From Geobacter sp. (lineage in GTDB: Bacteria > Desulfobacterota > Desulfuromonadia > Geobacterales > DSM-12255), in the NCBI GenBank assembly GCA_009684525.1, contig WKKR01000004.1, positions 62,001 to 126,000 of the forward strand: 64,000 nt of DNA, in the 5' to 3' direction. The notes beneath the pieces are model-generated. The model made no database searches and was not told the origin of the DNA. It saw only the letters and a list, made by a program, of their open reading frames with translations. A program made the translations under genes and the position numbers. Shown piece after piece: positions 27,297-35,778 of the stretch. Position 1 is the stretch's first letter. Each line of letters begins with the position of its first letter.

Positions 27297-28256
27297 CTAT
27301 GCCTGCTGGATCGCCGAGAGCCGCCAGGGGTTGTTCCCCACCGGCCGGGTAAAGGTCCAGTATTCCTCGAACTTCACCGGATCGGTCTTGCTGCCGGAAA
27401 GGACCTGGCCTGCCTCGTCGGTGGTGTAGTCCAGCAGGTTGGCATAGATCAGGGCCGTAATGTAGTCCTGGCCGCTCTCCTGCCATGCCTCGGATATCTC
27501 CACGCTGCGCACCGCGATGTTTTCCAGCCGGTTGATCTGCCGGTCGCGGATCAGCCGTTCCACATCTTCCTGGATGATCCCCCGCATCTCGTCGGTGAGG
27601 ATGGTCGCCACCGGGGAGAGCTCCCGGTTCATCCAGGCGCCCTGGACCTTGAAGAACAGGTCCATCACCGTATCCTTGAAGCGGTTTTCGTCGAACGAAC
27701 CGTCCATCTGGCGGATATACCCCAGTCCGGCGGCTGCATCGGCAGCTGGCTGGCCGAAGGCCGCTGCTCCGGGGGCATACGCCTGCTGCGGCTGTTGGTA
27801 ATCCGGCTGCGCAGCACCATAGGGTGAGTAGGGAGTCTGCGCCTGGCGCCGCCCCCTGACCATCCGGTAGATCAGGTAGCCGATCCCGCCCAGCAGGATG
27901 ATATCGAACAGCCCCGGTCCACCGTAGCCACCGGCCATGCCGCCGCCGAAACCGAGGCTCCTGAAGAGCATGCCGCCGAGAATGCCGCCGGCGATCCCCC
28001 CCATCATGCCGCGGAAAAATCCGCCGCCGGAAAATGCCGGTTGCTGAAACGGCGACGGCGCCGCCGGAGAGGTCGGAGTCCGGGAAGGGGTCGTCTGGGT
28101 ATAGGGGCTGGCCGGCCGCGAATAGGTGCGCGTACCGCGACTCCCGATGGAACGGCTGCCGCCGATGCGAGCCGAAGCCTCCTGTTCCAGGAACGTGGCC
28201 GACACCACCAGAAGTCCAAAAACCACTGCACATATTTGTCCTGCGTATCGTTTCAT
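27297..28256 (-). CDS. Tim44-like domain membrane protein
   Basis: The 319-residue product has an N-terminal membrane/signal segment (VVFGLLVVSATFL), a low-complexity Ser/Thr/Pro linker, a Gly-rich stretch rich in GG and MGG motifs, and a second membrane helix (GLFDIILLGGIGYLIYRMV). The C-terminal Tim44-like domain spans residues ~190-319 (FKDTVMDLFFKVQGAWMNRE and EEYWTFTRPVGNNPW). In mitochondria Tim44 tethers Hsp70 to the import pore; the bacterial role is unknown. ATG 28256 was chosen because GGAGGTAAGG precedes it. It is followed by a terminator. Confidence 0.88.
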   Translation of the reverse strand: MKRYAGQICAVVFGLLVVSATFLEQEASARIGGSRSIGSRGTRTYSRPASPYTQTTPSRTPTSPAAPSPFQQPAFSGGGFFRGMMGGIAGGILGGMLFRSLGFGGGMAGGYGGPGLFDIILLGGIGYLIYRMVRGRRQAQTPYSPYGAAQPDYQQPQQAYAPGAAAFGQPAADAAAGLGYIRQMDGSFDENRFKDTVMDLFFKVQGAWMNRELSPVATILTDEMRGIIQEDVERLIRDRQINRLENIAVRSVEISEAWQESGQDYITALIYANLLDYTTDEAGQVLSGSKTDPVKFEEYWTFTRPVGNNPWRLSAIQQA

Positions 28257-28335
28257 CCGATCCTTACCTCCATTGCCTTGTGGCATCGCAGCATTGTAGC
28301 ATTATTTCGCGAGAGTGCAGCAAAAATCGATGTCG

Positions 28336-29118
28336 TCAGCGGAGACGCTCAGCCAGGAAGTCCCAGACGGTCTGCAGAGCCCGTTCCACCTCCGCGCCGG
28401 CGGGCAGGGAGGCTGCGAGGCGGGCAAGGTGCCCCTGCTGACCGGCAAGCCGAAACGACTCGGGACAGTTGAGGTCAAAGACCCAGGAGAGCTGCAGCAG
28501 CTTGAAGTCGTTGAGGGTCTTGAGCAGGGCCAGGTTCACCATCTCCTGCCGCTCCAGACAGGCAAGCACCGCAGGGGTACACGACGGGTCGTCGGCAAAA
28601 CCGAGCCCGGCTGCCGAGGCCCGTTCCTCTTCGGGGAGGTCGAAATATTCCATGAAGACCCGCCAGATATCCAGCTTGTCCGCATCGCGGATCAGGTCGA
28701 GATAGCGACGCTCTTCACCCTGGATGGACGGGGGGACCATGAAGACGTTATGGAAACGGACCGCCTGGATCACGGTCTCGGCCTCCTGATCCGGCAGCCC
28801 GGCCAGGAGATCGTGCCGGCGGATCACCTCCACCCCCAGGGCGGCATGGTTCACCGACTCCCGGTCGAGAAAGGTGCGATAGCGGCGGTACTGCTCGAAT
28901 CGCCCCACGTCGTGGAGAAGGCCGACCACCTCGGCCATGGCCAGTTCGCTGCCGGCCATCCCCACCGATTCGGCGAGCAGCCGGATGTTTTCCCGCACCT
29001 TGCCGGTATGCTGCTCCTTCAGGTCATAGTTCCTGCGTGCCTCTTCGTCGTCACCGGCAAACGACCGGCAGTAGGCGCCAAACCACGCCTCGATCTCAGA
29101 AAGTCTCGTCTCGTCCAT
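28336..29118 (-). CDS. HD-domain phosphohydrolase
   Basis: The 260-residue soluble protein has an HD domain: EQHTGKVREN, GLLHDVGRFEQYR (the HD doublet), then VNHAALGVEVI and IRDADKLDI, giving the H...HD...D metal ligands. This family cleaves phosphoesters or nucleotide phosphates; substrate unknown. ATG 29118 follows GAGGGG at 6 nt; another ATG lies 6 codons upstream and the longer frame reaches 29241 but would overlap the toxin promoter. It is divergent from the toxin-antitoxin locus. Confidence 0.85.
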   Translation of the reverse strand: MDETRLSEIEAWFGAYCRSFAGDDEEARRNYDLKEQHTGKVRENIRLLAESVGMAGSELAMAEVVGLLHDVGRFEQYRRYRTFLDRESVNHAALGVEVIRRHDLLAGLPDQEAETVIQAVRFHNVFMVPPSIQGEERRYLDLIRDADKLDIWRVFMEYFDLPEEERASAAGLGFADDPSCTPAVLACLERQEMVNLALLKTLNDFKLLQLSWVFDLNCPESFRLAGQQGHLARLAASLPAGAEVERALQTVWDFLAERLR

Positions 29119-29208
29119 CCGCCCCTCGTGCACCATTTTTTCGCGGCGGCAGTATAGCAGAGCCAGCGGCCTTTCGCACCAGTGAATAAACACCATAAAT
29201 ATTGCAGC

Positions 29209-29235
29209 TTGAAATATACCCTCCATGGGTATACT
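29209..29235 (+). promoter_or_regulatory. Promoter and palindromic operator of the toxin-antitoxin locus
   Basis: TTGAAA (29209-29214) and TATACT (29230-29235) with a short 15-nt spacer. A perfect palindrome, TATACCC-TCCAT-GGGTATA (29215-29233), fills the spacer and overlaps the -10. This is the expected place for an autoregulatory XRE antitoxin to bind. Confidence 0.65.
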
Positions 29236-29243
29236 ATTCATCC

Positions 29244-29517
29244 ATGTCGTGGACGGTAACCTTCAGCAGCAAGGCGCGGAAGCAGACGATAAAGCTCCCT
29301 GTCATGATCCGGGAACTGCTTTTCCAGCTTGCCAGAGATATCGAGTCGTCAGGCCCGGTAAGGGGAGACTGGCCCAACTATGCAAAACTGAGCGGCAGCC
29401 GGCACCACTGCCACCTGAAGAAAGGGCACCCGTGCTATGTGGCGGTCTGGATTGAAGATCGCCACCGTATCCGTGGAGATCATTTATGCAGGCACACACG
29501 AAAAAGCACCCTACTGA
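29244..29517 (+). pseudogene. RelE/ParE-family toxin, frameshifted near the 3' end
   Basis: Residues from ATG 29244 (MSWTVTFSSKARKQ, then GPVRGDWPNYAKLSG and HHCHLKKGHPCYVAVW) match the RelE-like toxins encoded upstream of XRE antitoxins. After CGTATCCGT (to 29474) the family sequence continues only in the next frame (EIIYAGTHEKAPY, stop TGA 29515-29517). The pattern fits loss of a GT pair from the Val codon of an original CGTGTGGAG. In the current frame translation runs to 29528 with an altered tail, which loses the conserved C-terminal segment normally needed for RNA cleavage. A sequencing error cannot be excluded. Confidence 0.78.
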
Positions 29518-29836
29518 TGAACTGGTGACCGTGACCTTCCGCGTCCGTCGCACCAACGTCCCGCTGTTGCAGCGTTATGCCGAAACGCTGGAAAACGATG
29601 AACAGCATTCCTACACCGTTGCCGAGGTCTTTCCCGAATATATCGGCAAGGAGCAGGAGGTCGCCCTGCGTGCCTACCGCCACCGCGAAGGGCTCACCCA
29701 GAAGCAGCTCGCCGAGTTGACCGGCATTCCGCAGAACCACCTCAGCGACATGGAAAACGGCAAGCGGACCATTGGCAAAGAGCGGGCACGCAAGCTCGCC
29801 CAGGCGCTCCACTGCGACTATCGCCGCCTGCTGTAG
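29486..29836 (+). CDS. XRE-family antitoxin
   Basis: The 116-residue protein has a C-terminal Cro/C1-type helix-turn-helix (RHREGLTQKQLAELTGIPQN, then MENGKRTIGKERARKLAQAL), preceded by a ~60-residue domain that would bind the toxin (TVTFRVRRTNVPLLQRYAETL). The ATG at 29486 lies inside the 3' end of the toxin gene; overlap with the original toxin frame is 32 nt, which supports translational coupling. It probably represses its own promoter through the palindrome at 29215-29233. With the toxin damaged, it may now be an orphan antitoxin. Confidence 0.88.
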   Translation: MQAHTKKHPTDELVTVTFRVRRTNVPLLQRYAETLENDEQHSYTVAEVFPEYIGKEQEVALRAYRHREGLTQKQLAELTGIPQNHLSDMENGKRTIGKERARKLAQALHCDYRRLL

Positions 29837-29856
29837 CAGGTTGTTCAACAACCTGC
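29836..29856. repeat. 21-bp palindrome matching the termini of the dispersed repeat
   Basis: GCAGGTTGTT, a single C, then AACAACCTGC: a perfect 10-1-10 palindrome beginning at the antitoxin stop codon. Its CAGGTTGTT and AACAACCTG arms are the ends of the repeats at 7868 and 53833 without the internal part. Confidence 0.65.
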
Positions 29857-29871
29857 CCCCCGCTAAACACA

Positions 29872-29906
29872 AAACGCCCCGCTTCCAAAATGGAAACGGG
29901 GCGTTT
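29872..29906. terminator. Bidirectional rho-independent terminator
   Basis: AAACGCCCCG (29872-29881) and CGGGGCGTTT (29897-29906), extended by TTCC/GGAA, form a long stem flanked by A- and T-rich DNA. It ends the antitoxin transcript. Confidence 0.85.
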
Positions 29907-30002
29907 CTTAAAGTAAGACTACCTGAGCAGACTCAGCGGCAGCGCCAGAGGAAAGCGGGGAATCGGTACTCCCGACTTGCTGACGGTCACCAGCGGCACT
30001 GC

Positions 30003-30106
30003 AAAAGGCTCCGGATGCAAGGCGCACCGGAGGAAGGGGCGCGAGGCGTACCTGGAGGTACGTTGAGCGTCCCGTCCGAGGAGCAACGCCGCAGCCGGAC
30101 CTTTGG
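30003..30106. repeat. REP-like palindromic element
   Basis: A ~104-bp imperfect palindrome with ends AAAGGCTCCGG and CCGGACCTTT and centre GTACC-TGGA-GGTAC. It lies 8 nt beyond the pyc stop. Its layout (GGCG...GTACCTGGAGGTAC...CGCC) is the sort of dispersed extragenic palindrome common in this bacterial group; only one copy is in the window. Confidence 0.65.
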
Positions 30107-30114
30107 CGAAGCCG

Positions 30115-33100
30115 CTACTGCATGACAATCACCAAATCTTCTTTCTCCACCTTCTCCCCCTCCTTGAAGTGAACCGCGGCAACGACCCCTTCTTCCTTGG
30201 CCTTGATGTTGGTCTCCATCTTCATCGCCTCGGTGACCATCAGGACGTCGCCCGCCTTCACCGTGTCACCCGCCTTCACGTTCAGCTTGAGGACCTTGCC
30301 CGGCATGGGGGCGCCGAGATGCTTGGGATTTCCCTTGTCGGCTTTTTCCCGCTCAACCTCGTCCGACTGGGCCGACTGGTCGCGGACCACGACCTGGCGC
30401 TGCTGGCCGTTCAGCTCGAAGAAGATATGCCGGGTGCCGTCGGGATGTACCTTGCCGATGGCGTTGAGCTTGATGATCAGGGTCTTGCCCGGCTCGATAT
30501 CGATGGAGGTCTCCTGCCCCGGCTCCAGGCCGTAGAAGAAGGTGGGGGTCGGGATGACCGAGGTGTCGGAATACTCCTGACGGTGTTTGTCGAACTCCGG
30601 GTAGACGTGGGGATAGAGGAGGTACGACATCAGGTCGTGGTCGCTGAGGCGATGGCCGACCTTGGCCGCTGCCTTGTCCCGCTCGGCCTCGAAGTCCACC
30701 GGCTCCAACAGCTCGCCCGGCCGGCAGGTGATCGGCTCTTCGCCCCGGAGGATGATCTTCTGCAGCTCAACGGGCCACCCCTGGTAGGGCTGGCCCAGCA
30801 TCCCCTTGAACATCCCGACCACCGACTCGGGAAAGGTCAGTTCGTCAGACTTGGTGAAGACGTCATCCACGTCCAGATTGTTCTTGACCAGGAACATGGC
30901 CATGTCGCCAACCACCTTGGACGACGGGGTGACCTTGACGATGTCGCCGAACAGCTTGTTGACCTTGTAGTACATCTCCTTGCACTCTTCCCAGCGGTCG
31001 AGCAGGCCGAGGCCGGCGACCTGGGGCTTGTAGTTGGAGTACTGGCCGCCGGGGATCTCGTGATGGTAGACCTCGGCGGTGCCGCTCTTCAGACCGGATT
31101 CAAAGGGAGAGTAGTATTCGCGGACCGTCTCCCAGTAGTTGGCCAGCTTCTGCAGACCGGCATAATCCAGGTCCGGGTCCCACTCGGTCCCCTTCAGGGC
31201 CGCGAGCAGTGCGTTCAGGTTGGGCTGGGCAGTGAGGCCCGAGATGGAGGAGAGCGATGCGTCGACGATGTCCACCCCGGCCTGGCAGGCCATCAGCAGG
31301 GTCGAGTTGCCGTTGCTGGAAGTGTCGTGGGTATGGAGGTGGACCGGGATGCCGATATTCTGCTTGAGCGCCGTGACCAGCTTGTAGGCTGCCATCGGCT
31401 TGAGGAGCCCGGCCATGTCCTTGATGGCCAGGATGTGGGCGCCCATCTGCTCCAGCTCCTTGGCCATGGCCACGTAGTATTCGAGCGGATACTTGTCCCG
31501 CTTCGGGTCGGTGATGTCGCCGGTGTAGCAGATGGCCGCCTCGCAGATCTTGCCGGTCTTGCGGACCGCCTCCATGGCCACGGCCATCCCCTTGGTCCAG
31601 TTGAGCGAATCGAAGACCCGGAAGATATCGACCCCGCTGGCCGCCGCCTCCTCGACAAAGCGGATGACCACGTTGTCGGGATAGTTGGTATAGCCGACGG
31701 CGTTGGAACCGCGGAGCAGCATCTGGAACAGGACATTGGGAATGGCCTCGGAGAGCTTGTGCAACCGCTGCCAGGGGCATTCCTTGAGGAAACGCATGGA
31801 GACGTCGAAGGTCGCTCCCCCCCAGCACTCCAGGGAGAAGATCCCCGACCCCAGATACGAGGTCGGCTCGGCGATCTTCAGGATGTCATAACTCCGCACC
31901 CTGGTGGCCAGGAGCGACTGGTGGGCATCGCGCATGGTAGTGTCGGTGATGAGGAGCTTCTTCTGCTCCAGTATCCACTTGGAGAGCCCGTCGGCGCCGA
32001 GCTTCATGAACAGGTCACGGGAACCGGCGGGACGCGGCTTGGTATAATCGATCTCGGGGATGATGGCCTCGACCAGTTCGGCCGACTTGAGCGGCTTGAT
32101 GACACCGGGAGAGCCATTGACGATGACGTCGCCCAAAAAGCTCAGGATCTTGGTGGCGCGGTCCTTTTTCTCGTGGATCGCAAGCAGCTCGGGATGCTTC
32201 TCGATGAAGGAGGTGTCGCATTTCCCCTTGAGGAAGACCGGATGGGTCACCACGTTCTCCAGGAACGGGATGTTGGTCTTGACGCCGCGAACCCGGAACT
32301 CCTGGAGGGAGCGGTTCATGACATGGGCAGCATTTTCAAAGGTCAGGCCCCAGGCGGTCACCTTGACCAGCAGCGAATCGTAGTGGGGGGTGATCTTGGA
32401 GCCGGTGAAGGCATTCCCGGCATCGAGCCGCACCCCGAAGCCGGCAGCCGAACGGTAGGTCGTCAGGGTGCCGAAATCGGGCGCGAAGTTGTTCATCGGG
32501 TCCTCGGTGGTGATCCGGCACTGGATCGCATACCCCCGCATGTCGATGGCAGCCTGGTTCGAGATGTTGATCTCCGGATCGGAGAGCTTCTTCCCTTCGG
32601 CGACCAGGATCTGGGCCTGCACCAGGTTACGGCCGGTGATCATCTCGGTGACGGTGTGCTCCACCTGGATCCGCGGGTTCATCTCGATGAAAAACCAGTT
32701 GCCGTCGCCGTCGAGGAGGAACTCCACGGTCCCGGCGTTTTCGTACCGCACCTGGCCGGCGATCTTCAGGGCCGCGGTGCAGAGCTCTTCGCGCTGGTTG
32801 CGGGTCAGGCAGAGGGAGGGGGCGAATTCCACCACCTTCTGGTGCCGACGCTGGATGGAACAGTCGCGGTCGTAGAAATGGACCAGGTTGCCGTGCTGGT
32901 CGCCCATGACCTGCACCTCGATATGCTTGGGGTTCTCGATGTACCGCTCCAGGAAGACCGCCGCATTGCCGAAAGCAGCCTTGGCCTCGCTCCGGGCAGC
33001 CACGAGCCCTTCGAGGAGCTCCTTCTTGTTGCGGGCAACCCGCATGCCGCGCCCGCCGCCGCCGGCAGCCGCCTTGATGATGATCGGGTAGCCATTCTCC

Positions 33101-33561
33101 TTGGCAAACTTGAGCGCCGCCTCTTCGGTCTCGATCGGGTCTTCGGTGCCGGGCACCACGGGCACGCCGGCTGCCACGGCAACCTTGCGGGCGCTCACCT
33201 TGTCCCCGAGGGCGCGCTGCATCTCGGCCTTCGGCCCGATGAAGGCGATCCCGGCCCGCTCGCAGGCCTCGGCAAAGTCGGCATTCTCCGAGAGGAAGCC
33301 GTAACCGGGGTGGATGGCGTCCACATCAGCCTTCTTGGCAATGCTGATGATCTCTTCATATCCGAGATAGGCATCGATGGGGCTCTTCCCCTGCCCGACC
33401 AGGTAGGCCTCGTCAGCTTTGTAACGATGCAGGGAGAGCTTGTCCTCGTCCGAATAGATCGCCACCGTGCTGATCCCCAGCTCCGTACAGGCGCGGAAGA
33501 TCCGGATTGCAATCTCGCCGCGGTTTGCTGCCATTATCTTGCGGAATTTACGTGCTCCCAT
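30115..33561 (-). CDS. pyc: Pyruvate carboxylase
   Basis: Pyc carboxylates pyruvate to oxaloacetate with biotin and ATP, the main anaplerotic step. At 1148 residues it is the full single-chain form. The order is biotin carboxylase (start KIMAANRGEIAIRIFRAC, ATP-grasp GGGGRGMRVA), carboxyltransferase (ITDTTMRDAHQSLLATR at about residue 545; HTHDTSSNGNSTLLMA), a tetramerisation region and a biotin carrier domain (TEAMKMETNI) at the C-terminus. The start is ATG with GGTGGAGG 9 nt upstream; a TATACT lies just before that, so the leader may be short. The gene is single, with a REP-like element after it. Confidence 0.98.
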   Translation of the reverse strand: MGARKFRKIMAANRGEIAIRIFRACTELGISTVAIYSDEDKLSLHRYKADEAYLVGQGKSPIDAYLGYEEIISIAKKADVDAIHPGYGFLSENADFAEACERAGIAFIGPKAEMQRALGDKVSARKVAVAAGVPVVPGTEDPIETEEAALKFAKENGYPIIIKAAAGGGGRGMRVARNKKELLEGLVAARSEAKAAFGNAAVFLERYIENPKHIEVQVMGDQHGNLVHFYDRDCSIQRRHQKVVEFAPSLCLTRNQREELCTAALKIAGQVRYENAGTVEFLLDGDGNWFFIEMNPRIQVEHTVTEMITGRNLVQAQILVAEGKKLSDPEINISNQAAIDMRGYAIQCRITTEDPMNNFAPDFGTLTTYRSAAGFGVRLDAGNAFTGSKITPHYDSLLVKVTAWGLTFENAAHVMNRSLQEFRVRGVKTNIPFLENVVTHPVFLKGKCDTSFIEKHPELLAIHEKKDRATKILSFLGDVIVNGSPGVIKPLKSAELVEAIIPEIDYTKPRPAGSRDLFMKLGADGLSKWILEQKKLLITDTTMRDAHQSLLATRVRSYDILKIAEPTSYLGSGIFSLECWGGATFDVSMRFLKECPWQRLHKLSEAIPNVLFQMLLRGSNAVGYTNYPDNVVIRFVEEAAASGVDIFRVFDSLNWTKGMAVAMEAVRKTGKICEAAICYTGDITDPKRDKYPLEYYVAMAKELEQMGAHILAIKDMAGLLKPMAAYKLVTALKQNIGIPVHLHTHDTSSNGNSTLLMACQAGVDIVDASLSSISGLTAQPNLNALLAALKGTEWDPDLDYAGLQKLANYWETVREYYSPFESGLKSGTAEVYHHEIPGGQYSNYKPQVAGLGLLDRWEECKEMYYKVNKLFGDIVKVTPSSKVVGDMAMFLVKNNLDVDDVFTKSDELTFPESVVGMFKGMLGQPYQGWPVELQKIILRGEEPITCRPGELLEPVDFEAERDKAAAKVGHRLSDHDLMSYLLYPHVYPEFDKHRQEYSDTSVIPTPTFFYGLEPGQETSIDIEPGKTLIIKLNAIGKVHPDGTRHIFFELNGQQRQVVVRDQSAQSDEVEREKADKGNPKHLGAPMPGKVLKLNVKAGDTVKAGDVLMVTEAMKMETNIKAKEEGVVAAVHFKEGEKVEKEDLVIVMQ

Positions 33562-33770
33562 GCTGTTGCCTCCACCTGAGTATAGTTTTATCCAAAATAA
33601 AACAAATTAAAGCGCTAGTAAAACTTTAATAACACTAAACATAATTTAGCAATTTTATATAGTTACCATGCATTTACCGATATGACGCACTAAACCAGAA
33701 TATGACTTTATTGTCAAGATTATACTCCTGTTATGCTTAATAAAACATATTGGTCTATCTATGTTTCACT

Positions 33771-33798
33771 TTGACTGCCGGGATATTCATGCTAATAT
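33771..33798 (+). promoter_or_regulatory. Promoter of the PPIase gene
   Basis: TTGACT (33771-33776), a 16-nt spacer and TAATAT (33793-33798), 36 nt before the ATG. The rest of 33562-33770 is very AT-rich, probably holds pyc promoter elements on the other strand, and has no gene. Confidence 0.62.
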
Positions 33799-33834
33799 TC
33801 GTCAAAATTCGTATCACCCCAAAGGAGAAGAACG

Positions 33835-34905
33835 ATGAACCGAGTACAGAAGGTCGTGGTCACGGCTCTCTGCGCCGCACTTATCCTGGCGGTTCAGCAG
33901 ACTACACCGGCAGTGAGTGCCGAGACACAACCGACCGACCAGAAGTCTGCGCCTTCACAGCAGGCAGCGGACACAGGAGCGCAGAAGCAGGCCGAGACCC
34001 CCAAAACCAGTCCCGACGATCCCGTCGCCAAGGTGGGAAATGCGGTCATCACCCGCGGCGAAATGGCGCGGGCCGAGACGATCCTCCTCAAGCAGAATCA
34101 GCCGAAACAGCCGCTTACCGCCGAGCAGACCAAGCAGGTCGAGGATTACGTGGTGGAACAGCTCATTGCCGCCGAACTGCTCTATCAGGCCGGGCTGAAG
34201 GTGGAGCCGAAGGATCTGGACAAACAGGTAGCAGAGAAGGTCGCCCAGGGCAGAAGCCGCTTTGCCACGAAGGAAGAGTACGAAAATGCGCTCAAGGCAC
34301 AGGATATCGACGAGAAACAGCTGACCGACTATACCCGCAAGGAGATCATCGTCAACAACCTGATCGACAAGGAGATTGCGCCCAAGGCACAGGTCAGCGA
34401 CGAAGAGATCAAGAAATTCTACGACGACAATCGTGAACGTTACTTCAGCAAGCCCGAACAGGTCCGCGCCAGCCACATCCTGATCGGCGTCGACCAGAAG
34501 GCCGATGCCGAAACCAAGAAAAAGGCGAAGGAAAAGGCCGAGGCGCTGCTCAAAGAGGTCAAGGAAGGGAAGAAGGACTTTGCCGAACTCGCCAAGGCCA
34601 ATTCGACCTGCCCCAGCAGCGCGCAGGGCGGCGATCTCGGCTTCTTCGGCAAAGGGCAGATGGTCGCTCCCTTCGAGCAGGCAGCCTTTGCCCTCAAGCC
34701 GGGCGAGGTGAGCGGCGTGGTCGAGACCCAGTTCGGCTACCACATCGTCAAACTGACGGACAAGAAACCGGCCGAAAACGTCTCTCTCGAAGAAGCCAAG
34801 CCCAAAATTGCCGAATTCCTCAAGAATCAGAAGGTCCAGGCTCTGGTTACCGACTACATCAACGAGCTGCGGAGCAAAAACAAGGTGGAAAAGCTCCTCA
34901 AATAA
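33835..34905 (+). CDS. Exported parvulin-type peptidyl-prolyl isomerase (SurA/PrsA-like)
   Basis: The 356-residue product has a signal peptide (residues 1-28, VVVTALCAALILAVQ), a Pro/Thr/Gln-rich linker, a SurA-type N-terminal chaperone domain (about 65-185, KVGNAVITRGEMARAETIL), and a parvulin domain at ~205-310 (RASHILIGVDQKAD, GGDLGFFGKGQMVAPFEQAAF, QFGYHIVKLTDKK). A C-terminal helix packs back on the SurA domain in this family. It helps fold exported or outer-membrane proteins in the periplasm. AAAGGAG lies 7 nt before the ATG. It is monocistronic between a promoter and a strong terminator. Confidence 0.93.
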   Translation: MNRVQKVVVTALCAALILAVQQTTPAVSAETQPTDQKSAPSQQAADTGAQKQAETPKTSPDDPVAKVGNAVITRGEMARAETILLKQNQPKQPLTAEQTKQVEDYVVEQLIAAELLYQAGLKVEPKDLDKQVAEKVAQGRSRFATKEEYENALKAQDIDEKQLTDYTRKEIIVNNLIDKEIAPKAQVSDEEIKKFYDDNRERYFSKPEQVRASHILIGVDQKADAETKKKAKEKAEALLKEVKEGKKDFAELAKANSTCPSSAQGGDLGFFGKGQMVAPFEQAAFALKPGEVSGVVETQFGYHIVKLTDKKPAENVSLEEAKPKIAEFLKNQKVQALVTDYINELRSKNKVEKLLK

Positions 34906-34925
34906 CGCAATCCGCATACAGCAAT

Positions 34926-34957
34926 AAAAAAAGCCCGGTCAATGCCGGGCTTTTTTT
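34926..34957. terminator. Bidirectional terminator after the PPIase gene
   Basis: A7-GCCCGG (to 34938) pairs with CCGGGC-T7 (34945-34957). It also faces the convergent DUF1450 gene. Confidence 0.88.
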
Positions 34958-34974
34958 ACGAACAATCTCTTATC

Positions 34975-35187
34975 TCAGCGCAAGTGCGCCACGATCCTCT
35001 GGTAGAGGTCCTCCCCCTCTTCGGCAGTGACGAGCAGCCCATCCACCAGGGCGAACGGCTCCCTCTTGCAGACACCGCACTTCTTCATGCAGTCCTTCCG
35101 CTTGATGTCCAGCTCGGGGAATTCTTCCTTGAGCCGCGCGCCGATCTTCTTGACCCCTTTGTTATTGCCGCAGAAACGGATCTTCAT
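34975..35187 (-). CDS. DUF1450 (YuzB-like) small cysteine-rich protein
   Basis: The 70-residue protein has four cysteines: IRFCGNNKG, then DCMKKCGVCKREPFALVDG. This is the DUF1450 layout with a thioredoxin-like ferredoxin character; metal or redox binding is likely but the function is unknown. It starts with ATG 9 nt after the ferritin stop, so it is co-transcribed with ferritin, which suggests an iron or redox role. No RBS of note beyond a purine-rich stretch. Confidence 0.82.
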   Translation of the reverse strand: MKIRFCGNNKGVKKIGARLKEEFPELDIKRKDCMKKCGVCKREPFALVDGLLVTAEEGEDLYQRIVAHLR

Positions 35188-35196
35188 GCACGCCCC

Positions 35197-35712
35197 CTAG
35201 GCAGGGGGAGCGGCAGGAGGGGTGAAGACGCGGGTAGCGAGCTCTGCGTCCAGCATGAGCAGGCCGTAGCCGTTGTCGCCGATCAGCCTCAGCTTGCCGA
35301 TCAGGTCCCGGTCGTTCTCCTCCTCCTCGATCTGCTCTGTGATGAACCACTGCAGGAAGATCTGGGAGGCATGATCCTTCTCCTTCACCGCCAGGTCGGT
35401 CAGTTCGTTGATGCAGCCGGTGATGAACTGCTCGTGTTTCAGGGTCATCTCGAACATCTGCAGAAGCGACGTAAAGGCGCTGTCCGGGGCGGCCATCTGG
35501 CCGATCCGCACCTGTTCCCCCTGGCTGTTGAGATAGGTGTAGAATTTCATGAAATGGACCATCTCCTCCTGGTACTGGACCATGAACCAGTTGGCCGCCC
35601 CCTTGAACCCCATCACCTCTGCCGCGGACGACATGGAGAGGTAGAGATAGGCCGAGTAGAGCTCGGTATTCAGGTGCTTGTTGAGTGCAGTGTACATCTT
35701 CTTGCTGAGCAT
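35197..35712 (-). CDS. Ferritin
   Basis: The 171-residue product is a bacterial non-heme ferritin. It has the four-helix ferroxidase ligands in LNTELYSAYLYL, YQEEMVHFMKFYTYL and LKHEQFITGCINELTD, with EQIEEEENDRDLIGKL in helix D. It oxidises and stores Fe(II) as a ferric core inside a 24-subunit shell in the cytoplasm. GGGAGG lies 7 nt before the ATG. The C-terminal tail (VFTPPAAPPA) is Pro/Ala rich and not typical but harmless. The following DUF1450 gene shares its transcript. Confidence 0.94.
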   Translation of the reverse strand: MLSKKMYTALNKHLNTELYSAYLYLSMSSAAEVMGFKGAANWFMVQYQEEMVHFMKFYTYLNSQGEQVRIGQMAAPDSAFTSLLQMFEMTLKHEQFITGCINELTDLAVKEKDHASQIFLQWFITEQIEEEENDRDLIGKLRLIGDNGYGLLMLDAELATRVFTPPAAPPA

Positions 35713-35778
35713 GGAAAACCTCCCGGAAGTTGTCTTTCTTTTCTCATGAGTATAGCGCCGATCAGGACGGCGGCAAGT

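Noticed and set aside
30103-33579. A 1158-codon plus-strand open frame opposite pyruvate carboxylase
   Set aside because: Shadow frame produced by high GC and codon bias; the minus strand encodes an intact Pyc.
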